Assembly (NCBI GenBank): GCA_027475525.1
Contig: JAMWFC010000023.1
Span: 420,132-484,131, forward strand
Direction of reading: 5' to 3'
DNA from: Macrolepiota albuminosa
Lineage: Eukaryota > Basidiomycota > Agaricomycetes > Agaricales > Agaricaceae
DNA: 64,000 nt
Shown piece after piece: positions 34,792 through 48,100 of the stretch (position 1 is its first letter; each line of letters opens with the position of its first letter). The position numbers were made by a program, and so were the translations under genes. Under the pieces are notes generated by a model, which was not told where the DNA came from, did not search any database, and was given only the letters and a program-made list of their open reading frames with translations.

Positions 34792-36925
34792 CTATAACAT
34801 TTGTGCTTGAGACTTGCAGGGTCGCTTGGAATTTGTTGACAATTGGTTAGGCAATGCCTTGCGCTTCTTTTGGTTTTGTAATGCCGGCCTTCCCTCACCT
34901 TCAAATTGGTCATTGTCCTCATCTTGAAGAATGTCGAGCACCCTTCTTGACACTCTATATCTAGGGGAACCATCACTAGGGCCATTAATTGGAGGGTCTG
35001 GATGGCTCCATCCTCTTTGTTGTAAGAGGTGGATGGTAGTGGCATCTACCACTGCTGTATCATCAACACATCCGTCATGAACGGATTCGTTGAGAGCGGA
35101 CTCGTCGTGAGCGGAAGCTGATACATTTGGTCGGGATTCGTTGTGAACCGTGGATCTGTTGTGGCGCTGAGGCTGGGGAGTGTGCAGTGAGCGCAAGACA
35201 GGAGGTTCCTCCTGTAAGTCAGGCAGTGGTGTGTGTGGTATGCTAGATGACAGGGGAAGTGTAGGCCCCCGTTGCCACTCCAAGTTGGCTGCAGATCCGG
35301 TGACTAAAGCGGATCCGCCATCAGCGGCTCCATCATTAGCAATGGTCCTACTGTTGCCATTGACTACCGCTGATGGTGTTGGCCTCTGTTTCCGATTTTT
35401 CCCTCCATTTTTGCGTGTAGCCTTATGTGCTGCTGCTGCTGCCACATTTTTTTCAAGATCAGCTCGGGTGCCATACTCGGCAGCTACTGGCTGCTTGTGA
35501 CGGTTGAGATAAACCGTCCAGCGGAAGGTGTCACCAGATCCATACTGTCCTTGACGGTCTCTCCAGAAGTTCAGCAGACGCAATAGCTCAGGCCGACCAA
35601 GATTATGAGGATCTTGGAATATCAGACCCTCTGGAAGATACCTTGAATGTATGAATTGCTGATCATTGGTCCTCACTGCCTTGTAAGGAGCAGATTCATA
35701 ACGGTAACCAGACGCAATTTCTGATGGGGTGATCAGATGATGAGCAAAGGTGGAGAAAACTAGGATTCACTGTAATGAGTATTTAGATAGTCCCGGACAA
35801 GCATTTCCAATTCTGCCCGAGTTTGAAATATATTTGGTCCTGGATCTGCTGGTAATATTGGGAATCCATCCCTATCCAGATCAAGGATGAGGTCATGGTG
35901 TGTAAGGATAGGAGGAGTCAAATCATGGGGTGATTGCATGTTGGACGGCATGTCTCTACCAAGAAGAGCAGACATGTAATCCATCATCTTCTTGTTGAGG
36001 TCACTAACAAGGTCAGGAAAGGAGTCTTGAAAGGTAGGTCGGTTAGCATGGGTCAAGTATGACATATTGTCATGACTATAATTGGTGTCAAAATTGTTTA
36101 AAGAATGATGGCACCACATACATTCTAATAGTCATGCCTTCATCTGCATACCAACCAACAACAGTCCAACTCAACATGCCCATCTCTCTAAATCGAAGCA
36201 CATCTGCATCGTCCACACGCTTCAAACCGTGCTTTCGGGCCTTCCTGGAGAGACAACGATTAGAAAGCGGAATCAAGTGGACGGATGTACAACGAATAGA
36301 GGACGGATGGGGGACGGAAGCAGTACCAACTTGTGCTGAATTTCTGGCGGATTTCCTTTTTCGCTCCATTCTGCTGCCATTTTCCGTAAACGACTTTCCT
36401 CCTGTGGTGTGAGTTGATGCATAACATTTTTGACAGCCACATTATATTGTGCAAATGCATCCAATCCCGAGGCGTTGTGATCCTTACCCCTCAACAAGTT
36501 CTGGATCTCCTCGTTTATCTCCTTTGCCATTGTCTGCCGGACAACATCTCGCAGTGAAGTTTTCAGAAGCACCTTTGGATCTTTATGCTGGTAATAAGGG
36601 CGCCAGCAATTCTTGATATACTGGACAACCTTCTATTCAAGCAAATGATGTCTAGTTCTTTGCAATGAGTTGCTGTACCTACTTTGATTCTCTCTGCCCA
36701 CTCTTCCCCTGTCTTTGGCTCTGTCCCCTTAGTGGCCCAGTAGTTGAAAATATCCGTTAGGATTTTATCCTTCAAGATAGCAGTCCGAGCTTGAGGAGTA
36801 GTTGAGGAGCAGTAGAGTTCCTTGTATGGTTCAAAGATAGATCTTTCTTCCGCTGTAAATATTGGTTCCACTCGTCTTTTCTTTGGTGAAAATATTGGTT
36901 CAGGCGGTTGCAGGAGGGCAGACAT
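34792..36925 (-). pseudogene. KDZ gene B: helical accessory protein, divergent from the transposase, with one frameshift
   Basis: Minus-strand exons are 36925-36683, 36632-36331, 36244-36122 and 36075-34792, with introns of 46-86 nt. The product starts MSALLQPPEPIFSPKKRR. It has a charged helical region (FNYWATKGTEPKTGEEW, CWRPYYQHKDPKV), then LTPQEESRLRKMAAEWSEKG, and VVGWYADEG. After a frame break near 35758-35770 it continues with FAHHLITPSEIASGYRY and a Lys/Asn-rich tail ending near 34792. Similar multi-exon proteins of unknown function recur in Agaricomycetes, often near transposons. No enzymatic motif is visible. It shares a short intergenic region with gene C, so the pair may be co-regulated. 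Confidence 0.6.
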
Positions 36926-37167
36926 GTTTGTAGACAATATAATTTTCTGCAACCACACAGTTCTCAACCGAAGGATCACATGATAAAATATAGATTTTCC
37001 GTTCAGTGTCCATTGATGACAAATGGATTCCGTTTGTCTTCGACGGATAGGGTCTGCTGTCTGCTGGTATCCGGCCCGTCCAAATTGGGGCATATTGCCA
37101 ATATCAATGAGCGGTCTCATTAGATATCCCGTACAATGGCTAGGTCCTGGCCATAGATATTTTGATC
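36926..37167. promoter_or_regulatory. divergent promoter region between KDZ genes B and C
   Basis: A 242-bp gap separates two start codons facing away from each other, so it should contain promoters for both. It contains CCGTTCAGTG, TGGTATCCGGCCCGTCC and TATAATTTTC-like words. No specific factor site is assigned. Confidence 0.4.
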
Positions 37168-40100
37168 ATGAACCTGAACTCTCTAAAGAAACGCAAGCGA
37201 CCAAAAACAACAGTCATCAGACAAAGGGACCTCATCCCGTTTGCTGAGGAAAGGACACGACTTACTCAGAACACATGAGGGTTGCCAGTCCTCATAACAC
37301 AACAGCTACCACTGGGTCCCGCTCCCATTGTAACTGGTGCACCACCTGCGGCATTTGCAGATGATGATAACTTTGCACACTTGGACAATAATCCAACGGT
37401 AGATGATGTAGATGATACAATGCCCATATCCATAAGGCATGTAAAGGTGATTTGAATGTATGCTATTATTGAGAGCGAATTATTCAAGTTCATACATAGA
37501 CACAGGCAGATTATCTTAACGACTTCATCAACCATGTTCCACAGTTGCTCAATAGATTGCTTGGTCATGAATCAATGGATGATGTTACTGATTGCCTTGC
37601 TTGTCCTGGCTATTACCTCGCACAATGGTGATGCCGTGATTGTGTTGGGTCAAGAATATTCTGTCGCGGATATTTCTGCCCCATGCACAACTCCAACCTG
37701 TTTTACCGACCTGAAGTATGGAATGGTAGGTATTTCCAACCAATGAATATGTCAGATACTGGAGGGTATTTCTATATCCAACACAATTCATTGCATGCAA
37801 ACTGTCATCAAGAGAAGGTCAGGGTCAGGGCTCTTGAGGACCACGAGCGGAAAAAGGACATTCAGGAGCAAGAGTTTCTACGACTCGAATATCAACTGGA
37901 TGTTGAACTTCCATCAGCAGATAGCGATCCGGGACATCCGGCAGTGCATCCATCCATGACTTCAGATTTCCTGAGCAGACTTCAGGATGCCAGCCTTGAT
38001 CAAATCATGGAAGAGGAAGAGCAAGAGGACCCAGAGAATAATGTGCCAATAGAAGATATTCCAGAAGATCGGCCAGCCACGAACGGGTTCCATATGGACA
38101 GATATGATTGCTTTGGGAATCCAATACAACGGATTGTTCACACAACTGGAGTACACTACATCACTGTCATTTCATGTGAGTGTTCTGGGATGGATGTCTT
38201 GGTGGAGGATACCATCCGCTCGCAGCTGGTCCCCAGTACATTTGATCGGACACAAACATATTTTACAATGGCTGTGCTGGACGACTTCTGTCTGACGAAT
38301 CTAGAGTGCAAAGCATCTGCCTACCAGTACTGGCAGAAAATTGCAAGAATAACTTCCCTGATTGCATCTTCTGGTGAGGTGGATAACCTTTACCACGAGC
38401 TACGACGACTTTCTCGTTCATGGCGGTGGCTGAAGAAGTTGAAGTGGGCAGGCTTCGGCCATGATGAATCGAGGCATCCCATGGCGCCGGACCGTGGTGA
38501 ACTTGCAATATTCTGTCCAACTTGTCCCCAACCAGGAGTCAATCTTCCATCCAACTGGGAAGAAGATCCCGTCCGGTGGAAGTTCAATTGTTCTTTAATG
38601 ATGGACGGCAACTTCAAGGCGGATCACGTCCAACATTCTAATCCTGCTCATGATGTATGGCATTCAGAAGGCGGTGGTATGATGGCCAGGAGGGATGAGC
38701 TCACCCACTATCTCAAGCGCGCAAAGGAACAGCCAACGGTGAGTGACATTCTTTAACTCTACCTGTCCGCCGTCCGCTCATCAATTCAATCCTGTCTGTC
38801 GGCCGTCTGCTGGACCTCCGGCTGTCCAGGGAGCCGCCTGTGAAAACACATTCAAAGCTATTGAAAAGGCCCTGATGATGAACAAGTCATGCGATATTAC
38901 TGGTATTGTTGCAACGGCATGTACACGGCACGGCTGCTTTGCTCCTAATAGTGTAACAAACTTGACCCGTGGTGAAGGCCAGGTTTACACAGACTTTTCC
39001 ATCACACGGGCAGTTAAGATGACCAACATGGATGGGATTTAGCGTCTCCTACTGGTATATGACATAGCATGCCAGTGGTGTGTCAAATTTTCTGAACGGC
39101 TTGCCGAGGCCGGAGAAGTCCTGCCAGATAATCTACTCGTGGACTTTGCAATAGGACTTCTTCATGTCCATGGGCATAAGGAGGATTGTTTTTTCCGCTT
39201 TGCCCCGTCCTTCATTCCTGGGGCCGGTCATTTGGCTGGGGAGATAATTGAAAGTCTCTGGTCTACACTAAATGAAGTCTCACAGATGGCCCGTACGGCT
39301 ACCTTGGCACATCGGGCAGAAATCCTTGATGATCACATGTGTGACTCAAACTGGAAGAAGCTGCTTGACATGGTTCCATTCCTATGTCGAAAGTACAGGA
39401 CTGCTGTTGAGATGAGAGATGCAGCCGTTCAATATTTCACCGAGCGATCCGTCGGAATATCAACGGATTTACTAACAAGCTGGGAAGCCGGAATAGCTAA
39501 GGCAGAAAGGCTCAGAGAGGAGGGAAACCGTAAAGCAATGGATATTCTGAAAGCTCGTACAATGACCTTCAATAGTGCAAGTGAAGACCGAATGGCAGCA
39601 GACAGTGGAAACCACTCAACAGATGTTGCAGCGACGGATATTCATTCCTTCTGGATTCAACTTGCCCTTGACATTGAGGAGCAGCAGTAAGGTGTATTGC
39701 TGATGGCCCAAACTATTTCACTAATTGGAAGCTCAGAATTGCAATTCAGGACCAGGTTCGCCATTTGAATCGGCATGCAAGCAATGATGATCGGCAAAAG
39801 GTCAAGGCGGAAAGAGAAATATTAAGGGTTCGACTCAATGTCCTTGCTGCTTCTCAGGACAGGAGCAGGTTCATTGCTGGTGGAAGGCGGACTGCCCCCC
39901 TGGAACCGGATGAAGTTCCCGGAGCCTTTGACGACAATGAAATGGCGGAAGATGGACAACCAGCGGATCCGCTGGTACCGCCGGCGGATAACCTTGAACC
40001 AACGGATGTAGTTGTTCCAGAAGATTTTGAAATCTCCTTCCCATCTATGATCATGGGTAATGTCTCACCATTAACAATGATAGAGCGCAATCTGCGCTTG

Positions 40101-40803
40101 ATTCAAATTGAAAGGCTCCTGCAAGCCCTTCGGGAATTCATTGCAGAGAAATCATTCCTATATTCTCATGTCGTCTGGGTCGCTCCAAGCAAGAATGTGA
40201 AAACTCGAGCTCACGCATCTCTTCAAAGAATCCAGGCCTCAATCCTGGTGAAGGCTCGTGCCTATGCACGATGCCGCAGTGCTCTGCTGCAACTGGGATC
40301 GGACCCCAGCATTCAGAGAAAGTATCCAGTTCTACAGAAAGCGGATTTGAATGCAAGCACAGCTATACGAGATCCCAACATTCCTGGTTCATCAAGGATC
40401 AAGGTATCTTGGATATGGCACTCTAATTCTGATGCAGAAAATGAATCTGCAACTATTTCTGAATGTGAGTCCTCTTGTTAACATTTCCGTTATCATTACA
40501 TCCGTTCGTGAACATATCTCTTCAGTTAATTGTGTTCATTATCTACGTGCTAGAGCACAACGCAACAGATGGACAGAGGAATGTCAGCTTGTCACGAGTG
40601 AAATGGAGTGGACAGTTTGGTATTTCTTCAACCAGGCAGATATTTGGTTGAAGCGTGATATGTCAGTGAAGAAAAGAGGTCTCCAGTCATATGCCCACAA
40701 AAAGGTGGCCATGTGGCAAGAATTGGCCTCGATGGCAATTGATAAATTTAGGCGGGTGCTTCCTGATTTTATTCCCCCCCAAACTGCAAGAGATCCGCTG
40801 TGA
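37168..40803 (+). pseudogene. KDZ gene C: KDZ-family transposase with three in-frame stops
   Basis: Exons are 37168-37446, 37506-38738, 38830-39686, 39737-40464 and 40526-40803, with introns of 50-91 nt, total about 1,124 residues. A basic N-terminus is followed by a cysteine cluster at residues about 123-153 (CLACPGYY, CRDC, FCPMH), the CxC2-like cluster known from KDZ proteins. Next come TGVHYITVISCEC and FCPTCPQPGVN. The RNase H-like core has acidic residues Asp in MMDGNFKADH (about 460), Asp in YDIACQW (about 582) and Glu in GEIIESLW (about 642), with CTRHGC and LLHVHGHKEDCFFRFAPSF between them. The C-terminal helical part has RWTEECQLVTSEMEWTVWYF. Stops are at 37276 (TGA), 37629 (TGA) and 39040 (TAG). 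The catalytic residues remain, but the copy cannot make a full-length protein. It would cut and paste the transposon in the nucleus. Confidence 0.9.
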
Positions 40804-40808
40804 AAATG

Positions 40809-40918
40809 GTGGATGCAGAGATGGATTGATGTGACGGATGCAGAGATGGATTGATGTGACGGATGCAGAGACCAATTGATGTGATGGATGCAGAGACGGA
40901 TTGAACTGATGAATGCAG
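40809..40918. repeat. 25-bp minisatellite behind the transposase gene
   Basis: About 4.4 copies of GGATGCAGAGATGGATTGATG plus TGAC-type unit follow the transposase stop directly. The unit is 25 bp. The GGATGC core echoes the GCATCCG words abundant in the terminal inverted repeats. Confidence 0.8.
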
Positions 40919-41453
40919 CTTGCTGCCATCAGTGGATGATCGGAACGGATTTGTGACAGTCACATGCAATGGAATTGTTGAAAATCACTTTTGTTTACAA
41001 GGCACAAAAATCTGATACATAGCAGTATCCGCTTCTACAAGCAAGAGTGCAATGGCGTCTACCTCTGTACCACACAATGTCATGTCCCAAGCTACTGTAC
41101 TAGAAAATTTGCAAGAGGTTGTTGACTACATCGAGTCACGCCTCATTGCAGCACTTTCCATATTTGGCAATCTTGCACCAAGTCTTGAAGCGGAAGAGGC
41201 ATGGATTATCCAGCATCTAGACAAGGAGTTGGTAAGATGACTTCAAAATGTGTAAATATATTAGGATCTGACTGTGTGCCATAGAACTTTGTATTGTCAT
41301 ATCTGGGGGCTGCATCACTGAATAATGTGGTCTGCAATGTCCCAGACATTATCAAAAGCATGAGCCGATTTTTCCCTCTCCAAAATCAGCAAACTTTGCC
41401 CACAGAGATCCTGGAGTTTGTTGATGGCCGTCAAGTTCTTATTAGAAATCTGT

Positions 41454-41629
41454 TGTAACCGGAGTTACGAGTTAGAACTATCTTGTGTGTATCACACAAG
41501 TGCTAAATCAGACCGCAATATTGGATTGACTAGTACTTAGAGTGAAAACAAGATGTTATCTTATGTAATACTCTACTAATTGATTATAGCGTCGTTGACG
41601 CTGATGGTAATACGGATGACTCCGTTACA
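41454..41629 (-). repeat. gypsy copy 3, 3' LTR
   Basis: 176 bp with TG...CA ends. It differs from the 5' LTR by five transitions, including one CpG to TpG-type change (ATTGG versus ATCGG). Confidence 0.95.
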
Positions 41630-41646
41630 TACCCCCCAATGAGACC
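41630..41646 (-). promoter_or_regulatory. gypsy copy 3 polypurine tract
   Basis: The minus strand reads GGTCTCATTGGGGGGTA-like sequence (identical in copy 2) directly before the 3' LTR. Confidence 0.8.
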
Positions 41647-41988
41647 GAATACTCGGTCTTGAGAAAGGGAGGTAGAGCGAGATGAAAGATGCACGGTAGT
41701 GCAACAACGGATCAATGCACGCGTATTGCGTGGCTGCAAGGCGTTAGCACTCATGCGCAATGAAGATGTGTCGGCCGGACACAATAGACAGCAGTCCTTA
41801 TCAGACACGGGCGCAGGGGGCGCCAGCAGTAGAAAGCCAATGGTGTGTATAATAAAATTATAAAAAACAAAAAAGAATGACCCCTCCTCTGGGTCCGCTG
41901 TATCTACACGCGACTCTAAAGTGCGTATCAGCTGAAATGGCTCGAGTTAAATACTCAGAGGTATATACAAAATAATGTTTACAAGGGT

Positions 41989-44925
41989 CTAGGACCCGGA
42001 TGACGATGCTCCCGCGACAGCGCCCGTTTCAGTCACCATTGCCTCCTCCTCCAGTGCGACGTTAATTGCGGGAGGGGGAGGTGCCGATTCCGTCCTCGGT
42101 GGGGTTATAGGCCCCTCAGCTGCAGGCGTGTCTACTACCATAGGCTCTGTTAGTGCGACGTTAATCGCTGAAGCGGTGGTGGTAAGCGTACCCTGCTCTG
42201 CCGTGCGTGACAGAAGATTGACCCGGCCTGGGTCCATGTCTGCTGCTGGCAAGTCATGCGCTGCCGAGCGTTTTAGGAGGTTGACCCGATTCGGGTCCAT
42301 GCCAATCAAGTAATAGAGGCCGTTGGCCTCAGGGTTTTCCGGGAGCTTGCTCTCCTTGTGGTGCTTGAACATCAGACGATAGTGATCGTCTTCAGTCATC
42401 TCCCGCCATCCATCCCATTGCGGGATTGCGGCAGGGGTGCCATACTTGGAGAGGCGCTCCATGCGCTCGTCATCGACCTGTTTGAAGATGTCCATTGACA
42501 TCGTGGGGGAATGGAACTGCTGTTCCAGGAAGACCACGCCATACGTGTACGCGTGGTCCACCCATTCCAGCGGAATCCGGTTGTGTAAAAGGACGTGTAA
42601 CGCATCGTCGTCGGAGAAGTTCCGTGCATGGTCGTCGGGCACGTGAACTTGGTGAATTTCGAGCTGCGGCCCACGTTGGGGCTCAAATGGCTGCTCGGGG
42701 AACATGGCGTCATACGAGGCAATCGCCTCTCGATAAAGCCCTGGACGGGCCACGACGAGGGTCATGCGCCGTACGATCACCGGCTTGGCTGCGCTGTTAG
42801 CGCACAATGCTCGACATAGGGCGAACCCAAAGAGGGTCCGCCAGTGCATGCGATAGGCATGATCCACGGCGATACCTTGATAGGTATTTTCCAACCCCGG
42901 TCGGCCAAAGACCAGCGCGTACTGCGCCAGTTGGTCAAGGTCGAACGGGGTGGCTGGATCCTGAGCGCACATTACGCGCAACGCCGTGGTGCCATCGTCT
43001 TTCGTGCGCAAAAAGCGCCCCGGAATGTGTCGTCGCTCGACAAGAGCGAGGTCGTCAGGGCCCTGCATCGGGTTGACGAGGTCTTGATACCTAGGCTCCT
43101 TCATCAGGAGCTGCATGGTTCGATCATGCAGAGCCTCCACTGTTCGCTGCGCAAACATCTGGAGCTCTGTGATCAACATATACGCGACGATTCTGTCGCG
43201 ACGCGGAACGTGTACATTGGCGTAATACTTGTAGAGCTGGTCCAGCTCTAGAGGAGTGCGGGGAAGACCGTGTGGGGCGTGCTTATACACAATCGTGCCC
43301 GGGATGTGGGCAGGATGGCCAGAGGAATACTCATATGACGCCGCTCTATTGGCGTCAGCTCCCATCAACACCGTATTCGTGGCATACGAATAATAGGTGC
43401 AATGGCTGAGTGCTCCTCTAAAGCACGAGTTCATTCGCTCGATATCGAGCGGACCCCACACCTTCACCCCCAAGCCATCGGGAATCCTCCCCGAACATTC
43501 ATCCTCGGCCCTCTACTTCTGGGCCTTTAGCTCCTTGGCGTGAATTGCCTTCTTCTTTGCAATGCGCTTATTGCGTGCTACTCGTTGGAATCGGTCTGCG
43601 GCCGATTCCCCCTCCTCCCCATCCTCCTCCTGCTCCAAGCTCGACTCTCCATAGTCGCTCTCGTTGGACAGGGATGGTACTGGTTTTTTGCCTTTATCAG
43701 GCCTAGTCTTCCCCCTCGAGGTCGCCACCAGACCATCATACTGCTCCGGCGTGCGGGGGTCTGGGGTCAAAACGACCACGGGATACTTTGCTAGAGGGGC
43801 CGGTACAAACACCGGCAACATGAACAACATCTGGACTTCTCCTGCTCATGCGGGAATGCCAGCAGGAAAGAGTATAACCTCCAATTTGGAGGCATCGAGA
43901 GGCGGCTTGCGGCTGCGGCGTTGACAAGACGGCCCCAACTTGGTCAGGGCGGACGATTCTGGTTGTGGCTGAGCCACCGGAGGGGCAGGCACATTTTGCG
44001 CCAGAGCATTCCCTCCAGGCCCAGCACGAGGAGTAACAGTAACGGGCGCTCTTGGCGCCACAGCGACAGGTTTGGACCCCCTAGGTGGGGCCTGGGATGA
44101 TGCAGCTTCCCGCTGACCCAAGGACAGACCTGCCAAGGGTTCACTGACGGCAGCCAGCGACTCTGAAGAGGCCTGCGGGCCCGACTCAGGTAGCCGCGAT
44201 GACGAAGCCACGGGCTGAGGAGGCTGCTCATGGCGCGCGAATTGCGCTTCCGACGGCATCCTTGCCTGTGGAGGAGCGACCGGTCGACTGGGCTGATATC
44301 TCGCCCTCTTGACCTCAGCGGTTGATTCCTCACTCGTGGCGATTTTGCGCTTAGAAGCGCGTTCGATCTGCTCCAGCGCTGCGACGTGCTGCCTCTTCAT
44401 CAGCTCGATCTGGTCGAGCAGCCCCTCCATTACCATTATAGCCAAACTGTCCTGCAGAAAGGACGCAGTTGCAGGGACTGGCTGTCCCGCTGCTTCCAGT
44501 CTGCCCAACAGCATGTCTGACCCAGCTACACTCTGCGCTTGTGGCGCAGGCTCCCCATATGACTCTTCCACGGGCCGGTGCGCCCATGGTACTGACGGCG
44601 GCCCCGTCACCACACCCGCATACATCGAATACGACGCAGTTGGACGTGACGACGGTTCCTGATAATAGCGCTCGCGGCGCGTGCTGTCCTCCGGGTGCCC
44701 ATAGCGCCCTTCATCATCGACCTCCATCTCTTGCGAGTGGAGGGGCGTCTGATAGGGAAGCGGCTCATCATGGCCTGGATAGGCCACCGCTGACTGAAAC
44801 TGGCTTGCCGCCGGATATGGCGGCTGCCTCGGAAACTGAGTTGAAACTTGTATATTCGGGGGTCTCCCCCCTCCACTAGAGCCTTGCCGGCTCTGATCAG
44901 TATTTTGCGGCCCCCAATAGGCCAT
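41989..44925 (-). pseudogene. gypsy copy 3 third ORF (about 980 codons, unknown protein)
   Basis: Starting at ATG 44925 (MAYWGPQNTDQSRQG), it lies between pol and the 3' LTR in the same sense. Blocks are a Gln/Pro/Ser-rich N-terminus, a short helical stretch (GLLDQIELMKRQHVAALEQI), more disordered sequence to 43846 (TGA), then PVFVPAPLAKYPVV, an acidic patch (EEDGEEGESAADRF) and a Lys-rich patch (ARNKRIAKKKAIHAKE). A TAG at 43513 precedes a C-terminal 494-codon domain (VWGPLDIERMNSCFRGALSH, TELQMFAQRTVEALHDRTMQ, NPEANGLYYLIGMDPNRVN) ending at 41989. It has no signal peptide or membrane span, so it is not env-like. The same ORF is present in all three copies. TAG 43513 is Tyr in copies 1 and 2. 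The function is unknown. Confidence 0.8.
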
Positions 44926-45152
44926 TTTCGCTAAACACGTAGACTACGTGTATTGGGACTTGAGAAGAGAGAAAAAAAACAATCTCCCAACTCCGCTAGT
45001 GGTGTAAACAACCACAAATACACGCCACCCGGCCTCTCACCGGCAATCATAGTCGCATAAATGGTCACAAACAGTAGCCACAATTAGTAGCTACCCGGTT
45101 ATTCACCGGCCATCAAAGTGGACTTCGTCCACATTCCACCACCCCACGTGCA

Positions 45153-48100
45153 TTATGCGCATTTTGCTAGCTGTTGAGGGTGTTTCACGCCCTGCAACTC
45201 TAGGTATCTATCCATCGCTGCAAGGTCTTTGCAGTTCACTAGTGGTTCCCAGGTAGTATCACCTAAGCTCCACCTCACCTCGAATTCGAGGTTTCCTTTT
45301 GTCCACCGGTGACCGATGAGGTCATCTACAAACCACTCCTGGTCATTGCCAGTTCCAAAGTCATACGGCTCCGGCGTTGCGCAATTAGGAAATAGCGCAT
45401 CACTACTGGCCATATACGGTCGCAATAGCGACACGTGAAACTTGGGCACTATCCTGCGCGCTTGCAGCGCCTGGGGTAGTTCCAGCACGTAGTTAGACGT
45501 GCTCGGTTCCGCCTCAAGGACCTTATATGGTCCAATCCATTTCGGACACAGCTTGCTCGCCCTGCCTTTCGGCAAGTTCAAGTTCTTTGTCGAAAGGTAC
45601 ACTAGGCTCCCTTTCTCGATATCCGGCTCATCACGTCTGCAATTATTCGCATGTTTGGTTTGCCACACACGCGATTCTATAATCGCGTCATGGGCATCTG
45701 CCAGATTCCTTAGCGCGTTGCGTGCAAACTGCTTGACTCCCACATGAATAACTTCATCCGTACGAAGTTCACGAATCATGGATGGCATGTAGCCATTGTT
45801 GAGTTCAAAGGGTGAGTACCCTGTGGTTTCCGATATACTCGCGTTTATCGCAAATTCTACGAGTGGACATCTATACACCCAGTCCTTCTGATCAGGACGT
45901 ACAAATGCTCGCAAGATTTGCGCAATATTTCTATTCGCCCGTTCCGTTTGACCATCCGTTTGCGGATGAAACGATGTTGACATGAGCAGCTTTGCTCCTA
46001 GCAGCTTGTGCAACTCCTTCCACCATTTGGAAGTAAACTTAGCATCTCGATTGCTCACAATCGAGCTGGGCAGTCCATGGAGACGTACTATCTCCTTGAG
46101 ATAGATCCACGACAAGTCTGACGCGGTCATGGTGGTTCTCACCGGAATGAGATGGACCATACTGGTCATTCTGCAGATCACTACCCACAGGTAGTTAAAG
46201 CCTTTCGACTCGGGGAACGGACCTATAAAGTCCATCCCAATCGAATCCCAAGGTTTGACCGGTATGGGTAGCGAATGCAGCTTTCCCGGTGGCTTCAAAG
46301 TCGATACTTTCGACTGTTGACATAGCTCGCATGTCGAGCAGAATTGGCTCGTCTCTTTGGCCATTTGCGGCCACCAGTACCAGCATCGCATATAGTCCAG
46401 CGTTTTCTGAGTTCCAAAGTGGCCCACTACTCTATGGGCCTGGTCCAGGATAGTCGTAATCAACGACCTTTCCCGGGGAATGCAGATGACTTTGGACCCC
46501 GTGGGTCTGGTAAGGTAGATGAGCTGCTGCTCCATCCTGAAGTGCGGATGCGCTTGGATATTGTTCAGAATCTCTACGAAGAGATTATCATCCTTGTATT
46601 CTTGCTGGATACGTGTGCGGAATTGCGCATTGCCTAAGTCAGCCGGTGCAGGCGTATGGTCCTGTGACTCCAGCGCTTGCTGGAGCGTCATATCAGTACC
46701 TCTCATAGCACTGCTGGCACTGAAAGATGTTTCTATTGGAAAAAGTGTAAAAAAAACATGTTATACCATTTTCCATGTGCCAATTTCTAAAAGAAAAAGT
46801 CTTTAAACAAAGCAAAGTGCCTTTTTCTATCTGAAATTGCTACTTTGGAAATGATATAACATGTTTCTTTTACACTTTTTCCAATGGAAACATCTTTCAG
46901 TGCCAGCAGTGTAGGCGCCTCTTGCCTCGCCTCTTCCCTTGGCTGAGGGGCCTCATGGTCCACTAGCACCTGAGCTTTGATATCGCGAGTCTCTCGCTGC
47001 TCCTGCAGTCGCTTACTGCGACGTGTTTCCTGCGCTCGCATGGCGTGTAACTCGACCCTATGTTCCCTGATTTCATGGAATCGATGCAGAGGCAAATCCT
47101 CGCCCTCTGGGTCAATACGTTTGTCCACCTGGACATAGTCATGTGCGTCATGGACGTCATCTCGAGTATCACTCTCGAAATATCGAGATAGGCAATCCAC
47201 CACTTTGTTCAATTCACCTTTTACATAGGTGATGTCGAACTGGTACCGCGACATGTAGTCGATCCAGCGACGTTGTCGCGGAGACAGGTGCACCTGAGTC
47301 TTGAAGAACTCTAGTGCTTTGTGATCCGTGATAATATGGATCTTATATCCCATCAGTTTATCCTCCCACTTTAGGAGGGCTTCCAGTATTGCGAGTGTTT
47401 CTAACTCGTGCACAGCATAATTCTGCTGAGCAGCAGTGAATTTACGGGACATAAATCCCGCTGGTTGGCAAGTCTGCCATGTTTTACCCTGGCCAAACAT
47501 GGCCCCAACCCCAGTCTTTGACGCATCGCAAATGAGCCAGATGGGCTCGTCGATGCGTGGGTCAATTGGCCGGATGACCGGCGTTTTTGCGCATATGCGC
47601 TTAATCATCTCAAAACACCGCTGATGCAGCGGTCTCCAATGAAACGGTGACCCATTCTGGGTCATGGCCATAAGTGGCCCAGTGTATGCAGTGATGTCTG
47701 GCAAGAAATTGCCAATATAGTTCACCAGTCCGACAAATCGTTGGATATCATTATATGTGCGTGGAGTACGCCACTCTCAGATTCGGTCGAGCTTATCCGT
47801 ATCAGGATGAATGCCCTTCTCGTCAATGACGTGACCGAGACAATCTATACTCGTTGCGTACAACTCGCACTTCTTCCATTTGAGATAGAGGCTGGCCTTC
47901 CGTAGTCGTTCAAATACGACTTGTAGGTGCTGCTCATGCTCCTCAATGGAGTCAGAAAATATGAATATATCGTCTAAATAGACGTGCATAAACTTCCCGA
48001 TTACATCTCGGAAGATTGAGGTCATTAACCTCTGAAATGTCGCCGGTGCATTACAATCACCAATCTGCATGATGTTACTCATGAACGTCCCCATCAGGGA

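Noticed and set aside
41989..44925. Third ORF as an envelope gene
   Set aside because: It has no signal peptide, no membrane-spanning segment and no cysteine-rich ectodomain; lysine-rich and disordered segments suggest an intracellular protein.
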